Below are positions 14,301-29,300 of a stretch of 64,000 nt of DNA, piece by piece (the first letter of the stretch is position 1; every line of letters begins with the position of its first letter). The notes beneath the pieces are model-generated. The model searched no databases, was not told where the DNA came from, and saw only the letters and a list, made by a program, of their open reading frames with translations. This stretch comes from Nemertoderma westbladi (Eukaryota > Xenacoelomorpha > Nemertodermatida > Nemertodermatidae). Where the stretch lies: positions 27,387 through 91,386 of the forward strand of contig JAUCBJ010005626.1 of NCBI GenBank assembly GCA_032718475.1, in the 5' to 3' direction. The translations under genes were made by a program, and so were the position numbers.

Positions 14301-17300
14301 AATGTGATATGTCAAAGACCAATCACACTTAATAATATCTGCACTATCTGGGTAGGACACTTTAACTTTTGGATATGCCAAATGCGTCTGAAGCTGCTTT
14401 CTGAAATTCTTTATCTACACCATCTTTGCTCATGGTCTTTAATCGAAATCACACTCTTGGCACTTCTACCAATTCCGTCTACTGTTCCTTTTCCATGCGT
14501 GGTGCGGAATATTACCAAACAATGTCAACCATAACCAAACAACCAAAACCAAAACGTCAACCAAACAAATGTCAGCCATAAAGCAATTCTTGAACTCCGA
14601 CGAAGGACCATCACTCCAAAAAATAAGTGAACTTTTCGGACAATCTGATCGCTGCATGATATCAGCTAAGATAATATCAAGGAAGTGAGCAACTTGATCT
14701 TTTATTTATCTTTTATATTAGAACAAATCAAATATGACTGGCTGTATTTACCACCAGCAAAATAGGAACATGTAAACAGGGTTACTGACTGTCTCATCCA
14801 TAGCACCGACTGAACTTTATTCTGATACTCGCATGAGTAATTCATTTTGAAATCGAACTGGAGAACATAATTTGAATCACAATCTTTACGAAACCTCCTT
14901 TGCTTATTGGCGTTTCACAAGAACATGATGCTGAAACACACCAAGTTCAGCCATAACCATTCACATCCTTTTTCCATTGTCTCCAACTGGCTTCAGCAGT
15001 GAAATTTCTATCGAAAATAAGAAGCTTCCCATTCTGGCAGATGTTGCATGTCCCTCTCCAGCAATCTGATTCTAGTTGTTGTTCGATAACTCATTCAAAC
15101 AAGCTGGTCTAAGTGATTTAAGTTAAGAAGTCCTAAGAAAAACAACTCTATAATAGCTAATGTAGCAAAGAATGAAGCAAATAAGTTGAGGAAGCCTCTA
15201 TGGTCAGTATATGAAAGTTAATTGAATGTGATTTTATAACATATGAAGATATGAATGTTTACTTGGAGACACTGATGGCCAATTCATTTTTTACTGCATT
15301 TGTTATCAAATTATTCATGTTCAACCTAAGTCCTGTTTAAATTTTTTTTATTTTATAGTTTTTACATTCTATTTATATTAAAACATAAAAACCATTCAAT
15401 TTGTAATGGTGCTGGTAAGTTTTAATTAATCAAGAATATACATACATTATTGATTAAATTTCTGCAATTGAATTGGATTTGAAATCCGTTTTTAGTGTTT
15501 GATTCAGCATAAAAATGTGTATATGAATCATTAAAAAATTTGTAACCAACCATAGGTCAATTTCTTGATCAAACCTCACATATAGAGAAATATAATTATT
15601 ATATACTAATAAGAATTTATTTAAATGCTATATAAATTAAGATGTTAATTGTAGATCTGAAATTTTTTGTTAATCCATACCATGTATATATACCCATCCA
15701 ATTTTCTTTATATGTTGGTTATCTACAACATGTATGTTAGAGGGTAGTAAAAAAATTAAATTTTTAAAAAGGAAACTTATACATTTTTTATAGGCAGTGA
15801 ACAGGCACCAACCACAAAATCCAGAGTAATTTTAGAATGGGAAGATGCATCTATGCTACCTCTAGTGGAAGTCGATTCTCAACTTGTTCGTCACTTAAAA
15901 CCACATCAAATAGATGGAGTGGAGTTTATGTGGGATTGCCTTATAGGTAGATCAAGTAATATTCAACCTGTCAGCCAATCTAGATATCAGAATCAAGGAA
16001 CTGGGTGTATACTCGCCCATTGTATGGGATTAGGAAAGACTCTGCAGGTTAGTATATTATATAAATTATAGTGCATTTTAAACCTATAACACCTAATAAT
16101 ATTTAAATAGGAAAGAAGTCAAAATGATGCCGTTCGTGGCGTATCCATAATTATAACTTCAGGGATAATGACTGCAGAAAGGGTCTAATGCCACGGTTAA
16201 CAAAAACAGTTTCTATTTATATGGCCATTTCATCCTCATGGACGTCTTCAGTAAATAAATTAAAATAACATTAAAACACAATTTATAAACCTAAACCATA
16301 ATATTAAATTTAACGTACGGTACAACTAATTATTATGCCACCAAATTCCGATATAGACAGTATGATAGGATGTATTAGATTAACATATTTAGATTTATCG
16401 CAATACTGTATGTAGGCCTAGAGATAGAATTGTAGGCTACATGTGTTGTTGTACTGTTAAAAATTAAAAAAAAATAAATAAAAAATTTAAAAAATAAAAA
16501 ACAAAAAGGGGTGCTAAATATATTGTTGGCACGGTAAAAATAGGTAACAGCAAAAATTACTGTAGGCCTACATATTTTAAAAAAAGGGGGGTAACGTTAA
16601 AACCAATAAATGATTAAAAATTGTTGGTTCCAATATTAAGTCGTTGAATTACAAATTTACAAATAAAAGTGAGGCTGGTAAAAGGGTAAAAAAAAAATTT
16701 ATAAAAAAATGTTGGTTCTGAATTAAAAAATCATTAAAATATATAATTTAAAGGAAAGGAAAAGAATACCTAAGCCATGAGTTGCATAAAATTGAGGGGG
16801 AAAAAAAGTCAGCCAGCTGTACTGTACGTACTATAGCCAAACATATTAGTATTCAATAGGAAATACCAAAACAAAAGCTTTTTTTTAAAATTGTAATATG
16901 TAATCTTGTAGGGAATCCTTTTATTTAGTAACAGTAATATGTGTCTTTCTATCCCCCTCAATTTTATGCAACTCATGGCTTAGGTATTCCTTTTCTTTCC
17001 TTTAAATTATATATTTTAATGATTTTTTAATTCAGAACCAACATTTTTTTTATAAATTTTTTTTTACCCTTTCACCAGCCTCACTTTTATTTGTAAATTT
17101 GTAATTCAACGACTTAATATTGGAACCAACAATTTTTAATCATTTATTGGTTTTAACGTTACCCCCCTTTTTTTAAAATACGTAGGCCTACACAGTAATT
17201 TTTGCTGTTACCTATTTTTACCGAGCCAACAATATATTTAGCACCCCTTTTTATTTTTATTTTTTATTTTTTAAATTTTTTATTTATTTTTTTTTAATTT

Positions 17301-20300
17301 TTAACAGTTGAACGTCTAATACCTTAACAACACATGTAGCCTACAATTCTATCTCTAGGCCTACATACAGTATTACGATAAATCTAAATATGTTAATCTA
17401 ATACATCCTATCATACTGTCTATATCGGTATTTGGTGGCATAATAATTAGTTGTACCGTACGTTAAATTTAATATTATGGTTTACGTTTATAAATTGTGT
17501 TTTAATGTTATTTTAATTTATTTACTGAACACGTTCGTGAGGATGAAATGGCCATATAAATAGAAACTGTTTTTGTTAACAGTGGCTTTAGACCCTTTCT
17601 GCAGTCATTATCCCTGAAGACCTAATAATATATTATATGATGAAATTAGGTTATGTGGGAGATTCCTCATCTGAAAACCGTTCTAAACTTCACCAAAAAC
17701 TGCCAAAGATAATATCTCTGGCAATTTATGGTGAAATTTAAAACGGTTTTCAGATTCGGAATCTGCAGATGAAGGCGTTTCTCATAATATATTACATTCA
17801 AAAGATTAAAAATTAACCCAACAGAGATGGTTAAATATTGCCAAATAGACGATTTTCAACAACATGGTGTATCGAAATAGCTCAGCAATTGAAAAATCCG
17901 GCTATGCCAGCAGTAAGAAAAGATGCCGAACTATCATCATACCAAAGTAGCATATGATTATGTTTGAAAAAAAATATAATTTACGCAATTGCAGTTATAA
18001 CAATAAAGATGTTTAAGATAATCTTTCATATATTATGGATTTACAAACTTTTATACTTTAACAATATTCAATTATGATTAATACTTAATATGTATTCTAG
18101 CATTACTATTTCTAAAATAATTATAACACTTAATATTTGTGTGGTTGTAAACCTTTACAGCATAATTATTATTTTATTTATTTCAAACCAGAAGGTTCAT
18201 AGACTAGAAAATAGCACAATTTTACATAAGATAAGTAAAAATATAAATATAATTTATATACACATTTGCATTCAGTATTGCTCAAAAAATATCATTTAAA
18301 TTTGTGGTAGTTTTGTACTTATCAAAAATAACAGAATCCGTGTGACAAGCTGATCTCACAGTACAAATTATAATATTATTGGATTTAAGGTTAGAGCACT
18401 TATTAAATCGATGGATTAACATACTAGAAACGCATTTCCTAAAGGAAATAACCACAAAGCTAAGAAAAATTAAACAAAGGTTTATTCTTTAGTCTGTTGC
18501 TTAGACTTATTTAATATAGTCATATATTAGTACTTAGTCATATATTATTGCAAAGTCGATGTCCAAATGACCCAATTTCTATCAAGGTCTGTTTGCAGTG
18601 GTTGTCATGGAAACTATCCGGAAACTGGAAAAAATAGAAAAATGGAATTCGGATGCAAAACAAGTATTATAGTGGGGTAGGGGTTGCTCCCAAGTCGTAA
18701 TACTTTGACCTTATGCTTAAAATTATCATTTTATAAATATGAAAATCTGTTTAGACTGGTTGCCATGGTAACTAGATTTTCTAATTAACATAATTTTGGT
18801 CATGTATGACCTATATAATTTATTTAAAAAAAACCAATATGGTTTTGCTACAAATAGAGTTATTTGCATAGACTTGAAACGTGAATGATATTGACTTTAA
18901 TAAACTTATGTTACCATGGTATCTAAATATTTCTGGAATGTTTTGAGTTTTACAAAAACTCAGCTATGGAAAGTCTTTCTTAGCGAAAGTGGTTGTTTTC
19001 CTTAGCTTCATGGATTAGCTCGACCATAGGAAGCTCTTGTTTGGCCAGCTATGTCAAGGTTGTCACAAAATTCAGAACTGATACCGGTAATAATAATGGC
19101 GTAAGTATTTAAATTTAGAAACTACTTCAATAATTTCCCCATACAAATAAATATGTCCGACTTTAATCAGAAATGTGATACATTAAATAGAATAATGATG
19201 TGTATTTCGGATAATCTTGACATCTGGTACTTTATTAGATTATAATGCATAGCATTTCTTCTTGTTAATAGCAATGGTCCGGTATGTAAAACAAAAACAT
19301 TTCAGCTTTAGGCAGGAACTGCAGAACGGGACACAATAGCTTTAGTGTTATTCATCCAAAGCCCATTATGAATTACATACTCAAACTTAATTAACAGGTG
19401 TCTTATAAAACACAACTCATATATTATATTAATCTATATATATATATATATATAATCTATATTATATTAATTTTATTGACATTTATAATTTTATTCCCAT
19501 GGGAATGCTTTTCAAAAAGCCTGCTATTTCATATTGTAGGAACAATTATCAAGATTAGCTTTATATGATTAAAAGGCATATATAGTATACTGTAGTTTCT
19601 ATGTATGTTATGGGAATCACCCATCTCGTTATATAATTTTATAATATTATATTAATTATGTCGATTTTTGAATAAAATATAATTATTTTCTTTGAAGTTT
19701 AGTTGATAATTATTATTTTAACAGGTGATAACATTATTACATACAGTTTTGAGTAATCTGTGTGGCATACGGCTGTGTCTCTGCATCGTTCCTTATAACA
19801 CAGTTATGAACTGGAAACAAGAATTTACCAAATGGCTGCCAAAAGATAGTCCTATTAGGATAACTGATACAATAGGGATTATTGACCATAAACAACGGTT
19901 AGATAGGTAAGTGAAAGTTTTTTTTTATTTTGATATGGAGTTTTTTTACTTTTTTACTCTTTTAAGAAATACGTTTTCCTTGTCTTGTTTTCGTATAATA
20001 TTTTATCCATAAATTGTTACTTTTTTGCTCGATATAGGCCTACCCTAAAATCAGGAGAAAACGTTCCAATTTTATTCCCAGGGAAAAAAAGTAACCCATA
20101 GGATTTAACTCGCTGACGCTCGGTAAATGAAGTGCCTTGAGAATAGTGAAAAAAGTTCTACTTACTTCCCATGTAATAAATAATTATATTTTCGATTTTT
20201 TACCATCATATGCATTTATCAATCAAGCCATTATTGAGAGAAATCACCTTTTGTTCTGGTTTCGTAGATTATTATTATTAGGATACATGCATATTATATG

Positions 20301-23300
20301 CTAATATTAAATTGGAACGAACCCAAGAGCTTCGGCTCATAACTTTTTATTCCACGTTTTAGTACTGCACGTGGTCAAATTCTTATTCAGTATATGGGAC
20401 CACACATTTGTAATTCTACTGTATCTCTCAATATATCAACCCAGAAACGGAATTATGATTTAGTTCTTTCGGTTTTTTAGTCTTATAGACGGTATTCTTA
20501 TAGCCAGCTTGCTGGCTTTCTAGTTATAAATCTAATATGTAGGCCTTAACCGTACTCAATGCAGCATGGAATACAGTATTGCTGCTGGAAATACTCAGGG
20601 CCGGATTTAGACCACTAACTACTAACAGTACTACCTACTACAGTACTATCGGCATGATGCATTACAGTTTCATTATATATAATAATTATATATTGAGAAT
20701 GCTCTGCCAGCTTGTCAACAGAATTCCGCCGCCACAACTCCTCATCTAGTCAAAATATTTACTAGATCATCCGCATATTCAAGGCCAGTGTCCTTTAAGA
20801 TGCGTCTCAAGAAAGTCATGGGCTGCCCATGTCCACTCCATGAGGCCGCCAAAGCACAAGATTTATGCACTAGCTGGTCCTCATGGCGAAATCTCTAGAC
20901 CAACTTGGCCCATGAGGCACAAGAAAACTTTGGACTCCATTACCAAAGAGCAACACAAATGGAAATTTGAAAAATTTTGTCACCGTCTAGCAGCGATAAG
21001 TCACTTAATATTTATCTAAATATTTTGAAACAAACTTTTTTGGACTCAGCACAGTCAAATCTACTAAACTCTCCAGCAGATTTATTGAATATCAATTTTG
21101 AATTAAATTAATTAATTTTAATTTATTAAGGGGGGGGGGGGGGGGGGGGGGGGTCACCGAGAAGGGTAAAATTTTGACGTTTTTTCTTTTTAATTTTATC
21201 TAATACAGAAATTTACGGTGATATTAATGGTAAAATCTGCATTTTGTTTTTTGGTGCAATTAATAGACCCTCAAACAAAGACATAAAACAATTCAAAATT
21301 TTTTTAGGTTCCAGGTGTGTCTCGATAACCATAGAACCAGCGTAATGGGTACATATGTTAATAGTAAAATGTTTGGGGATACTGTAGCCTGGGGTACCAT
21401 CTCGATCAAAATATAACACTTAGCCATATATTAATGTTTGTTCATTCACCACAATCGAATCCTTGAAACATTAAATCTGATTCATCTCCATCAGCTTCAT
21501 TTTGTACAACTCATATAACTAGCTGGATGTGCTTGCGCATCGCGAAAGAAGCTCTCTAGCTTCAGACGACTGTTAAACTGTCCACGTCTTCGTTCAAGTT
21601 ACACTCAAAATAATGTATATACAGTACATCAATAATGTATGTAATGTATATCACATATGACCTGTAAGAGTTAATGAACAGACATAATTATTGACCTTTC
21701 AATAAGTTTACTATATTATTAGAAGTTCGTTAGGACTTCTTACTGTAAAAGTAATCACTATGTATCTATCTATATCGGGTGAACTCCTCCGAAGCTAAAG
21801 ACGCAGCTCAACCCCAGGATGTGGAAAAAAAGTTTCGAAAAAAATTATTAAAGTGTCTTCTTTTATTTCGTAAAATACCCCCATACCACGAAAATTGCCA
21901 TAGACGGAATGATAGAAACACCAGCTGCTGGTGCTCATGAGGGCCTATCAATAGAACTACTATTGATTGAATGGATAGGCCCAAACTGCACAGAAGTATA
22001 TTACTTGCCAAGTTTATCACTCTCTCACTCTATCCCAGACACGTTATCAAATATCAACTGGTTTGTAATGTGGGGCGAGCCACGAAGTGAGTGAGCCTTA
22101 GCGTAGTGGTACCATTAATCAACCTGTCGTTCTGTCGCGTTCAATTTTAAACGTTAATAACTCGGCCAATCTTTGATGAAATCTATCCAAACTTGGTACA
22201 CATGTTGTTTGGCAAAAGTTTAGAAATTTTCCAAGTAGAATTTCCGTGTGGCCTTCGAGAAGCTAAGATAATAGCAGTTCATTAGTTAATTAAGTTGATT
22301 ACTGTAAAAACACCATTTTCAACCTGCCTTTTAAAGGAAATTAATTGTTTTACAGTATAAGATTTAAATAATTATACTTAAAAATTATACAGATGTAATC
22401 CACATACGCCATTCTATTATAGTTTTTAATTAGTTCAAGTGATTTGCTTTAATAATTGTGTCTTTAATTGATCTAAAGTAATTAAAACGGCGTAAAAAAT
22501 TGATTCTCATTAAATACTGCTCATTTATTGGCCAACATGCTGGTACATAGATGGAAGGATGTGTCTTAAGCCAGCCAGTTGCTGGGAATGATTATTGGTC
22601 AAGTCTCTGCTGGTGTGGAGCTAGCTGGGAGTTGTGGCTGTAGACTAACCAGAGAGGAATTGTAATAGGCAACCAGTATTGCTATTCCAGCCCAGACAGC
22701 ATTCTTTAAATCCAACATCCCAACACGTTCGTGGGGCCTTCGCGCAGCACGAGGCCCAGTTATGATATACAAATTAAAACTGAGCGACTGTATCACAAAA
22801 TCAGTATTTGAGAAATTTACCCACACCACCAATCAATTAAAGAAAGGGGTACAGTACGTGTTCAGCCCTTTTAATCTGCACCCCCCCACCCCCACCCTTC
22901 CCACCCGCCAATACATAACCGCGACATCTACCACCCATTGAAGGGTATTATAAGCCTCGTTGTGCTCGTCCTGTTTTGTATTTAAATATAATTCCTAAAC
23001 GCAGATAGAAATGATTATATATACAATATATTACTTAAATTGAATAATATAGATAGCGAAAAAAAGAAATTAATTATACGATTAAAATAAATTATTGCAT
23101 AAGAAGGGTTGTTGCGCGACAAAATTGTTGAGCAATTTAAAGCAATATAACAACTGAATAAGGGGTAACAAGGTGCCCTGAATCGAGTAACGGGATGTGT
23201 TTTTTGTGTAAACACGAGGAAACGGTCGAAATTGGGGGTTTAAGTAAGCATGGGAAGCCAATTTTGAAAACTGGCTGTAATTGGCTGCTACATGTTTGAC

Positions 23301-26300
23301 GTCACTACAAAGTGCTCTGATAATATATTATCTTGGTTTGTATGGACAGTGATTTTCAAACCATTCAAATAAATATTAAATCTCAATCATTTCACATGTG
23401 GCTTATTATTATATCTATTAAAAGTGGAGAATCTAGCGCGTCTTATGACCTACATTGACTAAATTAATGACGAGGAACGTTGATAAAATGCTGTTTCCAA
23501 CAGTATTTCCAGCAGCAATACAGCATTTTATCAATCTTCATCATCGATCATCATCATACATTTAATTAATTAATTGTTAATTAATCTTCACTTTCAATTG
23601 ATACAAGCTACGTGTCAAATGATTGATATTAAATGTGTATAAATGAATCTAAGAAAAGATCTAAAATCACCCTCCATTGAAAGCAATATAAGAAATTATC
23701 AGCGCACTGCGTAGTGAGGTCAAATCTGTAGTTCTAATTACAGCCGATTTTCAAAATTGTATTTCCGGGCTTACTTAAACCCGCCATTTAGACTGTTACC
23801 TTGTGTTTTTATGTACAATACTCTCGTAACGCATCAAAAGTAATCACTAACTTAATAACAATATACTTGAGTATTCCCCATTAATGATAGCAATTATTGT
23901 TACGTAACGTACAGTTGTTACAATAACTGCAATTCATTGGATAATAATTATATGAATTTCATTAATATTCCTAAAAAATAAAATATTAAAGCTAATAGTT
24001 AAGCATTAAAAAGCGCATTTTAGGTTATGATACATGTCCACACAATCATGACCGTGTGGCTGCGGGTAATGCAGCTGGGGACCATGTGGCAGCGGAAAAC
24101 GACGCCGGGGGCCATGATAACACTGGTGACGCAGCTGGGGTCTGTATAGGCGCTGGCAGTTTCGTAGTCAATAAATTGTCAATCAACTCCAACTTCGATT
24201 TAAAACTCTGTTTGAGTAATTTCTACGTTGTTTAGCCGTGTTTCAAGAACAGTCCGCATGGCATTCATGGCGACGGTTTGTGCTTCGCTTTCATTTTTTT
24301 TATATTTATTTATTGCCATACTTAAATACAATATTGTATATAAGGCAGTTTAGAGGCAAGCCTCTTTAACTGATAATAACTGACCTCTTAAGGAGGTCAG
24401 CTGGCACTCTATCCTAATAAGTAAGTACTAAATATAAATATAAAATGCATGCAGTAAATAATAAACCTATGAACGAAATGGTTACACAATATTTCCATGC
24501 AGAAGAGCAATATATTTATCTAGTAAATTAATTGTACGGTACTGTACTTATATTACAGGAAACTACAGTACCGCTTTCAAATAACGTCGTATTGGTTCCT
24601 AATAGGATCCTAACAGGATCCAAGTCACTGATTCATCAACCAGATGGTGGAGTAGCGAAGCTAACTGTCTTTCAAGTTTGCTGTTTTCAAATTGTAGACG
24701 AGTATTGTCAGCTTCCAGACTTTCAATCTTTACTGCCGCGCACACCCCGCAGAGGAAGTTTTGGTTTGAGAGATCAAAGCCATCGGCAATTGGTGTTTCA
24801 ATTTCGGTCCAGGAACTCTGACAATGGGAGCATTCAATCTTAGCTGTGGTCCATTCCCGTGGTTTTGGCTTCCTTTTCTTCGTCCCAAATGACAGATTCT
24901 TCTGAAGACGTTCGATTCGCTTTCAGTTTATTGTTGGCGTTTGTGTTTTGAAGTTGTATTCGAGTGGACAGTCGCGCCGGTTTCGAGGTAACCATACCGA
25001 CCTGTGATAAGCGTTGGTTTTGTTGAGTGCCGGTATTCATCTTCTCTCACCTCTTCAATGTCAGATGTTGCAAATACGAATAACGGTATATATTTCAATA
25101 CTTGTCAATAGTAATATAGATAATTTAGATAATTTAGATAACTATTTTATATCTGTACTGTTGAGCAAACTCTACATAAATTCCAACCTGTGTATCGCCG
25201 GTAGGGCTGTTGCTGTGCAAGTGCTAGTTGCCACCGGTCAGCCGGTACCGGTAGTAGGGTGGTACCATGGCCTACTACACACAGGCCATGACAAGGACTT
25301 TGCTGTGAAATTAGCGTAGGATTTTCCATGAATGTAGGGTCCATATTTAAAAGAAGATGACTAGATTTTCGTAAAGAATTTAATTGAAACAGTATTTAAT
25401 AATAAATAAATTAATTATCGCTCGAGTTCCTGCAGCTTTTATTCGTGGCAGGAATGTTTGAACGCTAATAAGTCGGTCAATCATGGATGAAATGGAACCA
25501 AACTTGGTACACTTGTAGTCTTTAAAAAAATTTAGAAATTCTACACACAGACAGACTTCTACAGTTCCCCGGTCTGCCGCTAGGGGGCGAATTAACAGAA
25601 ACGTAAAAATAGCTGTAATTATAGAACCAACGATCAGATTCATCTGAAATTTAGTAGTAGTTACCTAAGAGCATTGCTTAATTAGAAATTCTACATAGAC
25701 TTTTACAGTTCCTGTCTGCCGCTAGTGGGGAATTGTTAGAGCTCCAGTTCAACGTGCTTAGCACGGTTTAATAAACAATCAATTAATTATTTTATTCAAT
25801 ACAGTAATTATAACAGTAAAATGCAATGTATTCTATTTTTTAGTGAAATCAAGAGATAGGAGGGGGGTGGGACTGGACGCAAATCCCATCTTGGCGAATT
25901 AATATCCCGCCTCAATATTAATTTCTAAATTTTGGGAAAGGAGCAGGTTACAGTGGCACGTTATTTTAACCAAAACAATAAAGTAAACACAATAGAACAG
26001 GTTACAGTTTTATTTTTGAGAGTAATCAGCTGTTGTTATTTGCGTCCAATTTCCCCTGGAGAGGGATGAATTTTTATTGCGTCCAGTCCCCCCCCCCCCC
26101 CCCCCCCCCTATCTTGAAATCAAATACCAAAAATATATTTATTATATGAACAATCTATTTGGAAATTGTAAGTTCGGCCTATCTCTTTACCATAAGCTCA
26201 GTATCTTTATCTGGTGTGTTTTTATTATTTTACCAATTATTTAATATGTTTGATAGAATTTAACAACACCGCCCAACACAACCAACTCTCTATCCGCCTC

Positions 26301-29300
26301 GAGCATCGAGAATACGAGAAACTCGATCGAAATACCTGCTTATCCCAGTAGTATCCGTCCATAGTCACCGGACCGCTGCGGTTTACTCCCGTAGAACAGT
26401 AGAATTCCCGCAGCTTCCGACCCAATTCGACAACGAATTCGCTTCACACTTTCGCGACACAGAGAACGTAATCCAGTGCGATAACGTCTGCCCAACGGTC
26501 AACCATTTCCCCCAGGCGATCCCAGGATCCGCACCGCCGCTAAACCCAGATCGCAATCCTCGTCGATTCGTCCAGTCGTCGACGTAAGTCAGTAAGTGGG
26601 ACTCTTCCCACCGCACTCCAAGGTGGGTGACCGGAGTGAGGCATGATGAACTTGGCAGTGGCCCGCATTACGATCTGACCGACCGCCGTATTCCCAGTGT
26701 CTGAGTGTAGTAAATACCCAAATAGAATCGTACTGACAAACAAGCAATTCCGTAGTATTCCCCCGTTAATCACCTCTTGAAGCAACTCGGCTGCTCGGGT
26801 CCAGATACATCGGACTGTCGGGAGCGTTTCAGACAGTAATGGAGCGGCATTTGCGAATATTTCCAATTTTATAATAAATAAGGGGATTCAACAGTTCAAT
26901 GCTAAAACAAATGGATTATTCCTAACCCCACCCCAATACAGCAATATACCTAACAGTATATAGCTTAGGTACCACAGTCTGACAGTACCATAATCAGCAC
27001 AGTCAGCCTACGCATGGGTGGTACCTACGGTGCACACTACAACGGCAGTACAGCAATACGGTGTACCGTGCCAATGACTGAATGATTAGCGGTAACTACT
27101 GAACTATCTAAACTATTATATTATTATTACCGGTACTAGGCTAATTAGGCCTAAACTATAATCACCGCAAGGGTTTCCGGGGCCATGTTTAATTAGATTA
27201 CATGATATGGCATGTCTGCAGTGTATGGTACCGGCTGACCTGTATTGCAGTATTGACTGATTGCAGAATTCTCGATTCAGGAATTGAGTACAGCCTGACA
27301 GTACCGGTACAAATGGTACATGCAGATTGGCAGACAGCCCCTATGTTTTGCAAAATTTGTCAGAAAACCAGCTGATTTATCCTACAGTAATAATAATTTA
27401 ACGCATGTTAATTTTGGATAAATAAATATATTATAACTACAATAACAGTTACACTGATGCTGCACAAAGGCCCCACGCAAATTCTACTTGGAAAATTTTC
27501 AAACTTTTGCCAAACAACATGTGTACCAAGTTTGGATAGATTTCATCAAGGATTGGCCGAGTTATTAACGTTTAAAATAAAATACTGAAAAAAAACGCGA
27601 CAGAACGACAGGTTGATTAATGGTACCCCTACGCTAAGGCTCACTCACTTCGTGGCTCGCCCCACATTGACTCTACTATAAGTGTTGTATTGCTATCTCA
27701 GGTAAATGACAGATATAATAACATAAATACCATCCATGGCATGGCTGTTGTAGGCTTCTGAAATAGTTTATTCCACAATGTATGTCTGGTTATTTTTTAA
27801 TTGAATTTTTGCAAAGTAGTAAAATTAATGTTCTTAAAAAATAATATTATTATTTTATATGTAACCTAGGAAATTAGCTACATTTTTTCGCTGCAGCTTT
27901 AAGAGTGTACATTGATTTAATATTATTTCAATACCCATATTACTACATCGGCATAAGATGCGTTGGCGTTGTATCACACATCTCCACATATCACACATCT
28001 CCACATGGATGTATCAACAGTTACTCGCACAGTTTCGAAACTTCGCATAGTTATAACTGTATAAAGATCGTCAGTCTGCGTTTAGGAAAAATATTTTATG
28101 ACAAAACAGGACAAGCGACGAGCGCAACGAGGCATATAATGAAGACGAGTACTGCGTTGACTAAATTATTATATAAACCACCTGGCTTCACATATTGATC
28201 GCATCCCTAGTTATTATTATTATAAAGATCGTCCTAGCCTGCGTTTAAGAAATATATTTAAATACAAAACAGGACGAACGCAAAGAGGCTTATAATGAAA
28301 ACGAGTACTGCGTTTATTATATTCCTATAAACCACCTGGCTTTGCATATTTAACGTGCGATTGGAAATAAGTTCGTGCTACCCTTCCGTGGGTGGTAGAT
28401 GTCGCGGTTATGTATTGGTGGTTGGGAAGGGTGGGGGGGGGGGGGAGATTAAAAGGGGTAAACACGTACTGTCCCCCTTTCTTTGATTGATTGGTGGTGT
28501 GGGTAAATTTCTCAAAACCTGATTTTGTGATACAGTCGCTCAATTTTAATTTGTATCTAATAACTGGGCCTCGTGCTGCGCGAAGGCCCCACGAACGTGT
28601 ATTATCCCGCCAGCTGAATAGCTCTTCCCAGTGCGCCAACTAATAGTATATTTATTGTAGTATAATGGTAATAATATGTTATTGTAGCTCAAGCCAAAGC
28701 TAAATTCCAGAACACGTTTTTTTTCTTTTTCTTTCTTCATGTCCGAAAATCAGCGGTAAAATGGAGACAGGAAAGAAGCTAAGAGCTTCTTAACAACGAA
28801 TCCGGCTTTAGACAGGGTAGTTTTTGACTAAAGCTGAGGCCGGCAAAAACACGATGGATGTTCGTTTGTATGTATGTTTGTATAAACACCAAATGGCTTC
28901 AAACCACTTGCATGTATTGGAAAATTGTAAACGCGACTATTTATCAAATAGTATCTACTGTAGTTGTTGAATAATAAAGCTGGGAACGATTCGATGTGCG
29001 ATATTCGAAATATTAGCATATTATCAACATTATGGAACGCGAAATTAAATACCTACAACTACACTTTGACAGCGGAACAACATTTTACTACTTATTGTCA
29101 ATTGGAGTTACGTATATTAATGATATGGTTAATTATTGTTCATCTTTATTCAATCGGTTAGTGTAATGACAAGCAGTACATAATTTATATTATCATATCA
29201 AAAAGGCCTATTGTCATCGTTCTCAATTGTAATGTAAAGGTTTAGTAGGTTTTGTATATCTGGCACGTTTACAACAGCTGTTAATTAAACTAACAAAACC

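Noticed and set aside
24022-24234. Plus-strand frame rich in Ala, Gly, Asp and His
   Set aside because: It comes from a short GC-rich imperfect repeat (GCAGCTGGGG words), has no start or splice support, and overlaps an ORF1-like relic on the other strand.
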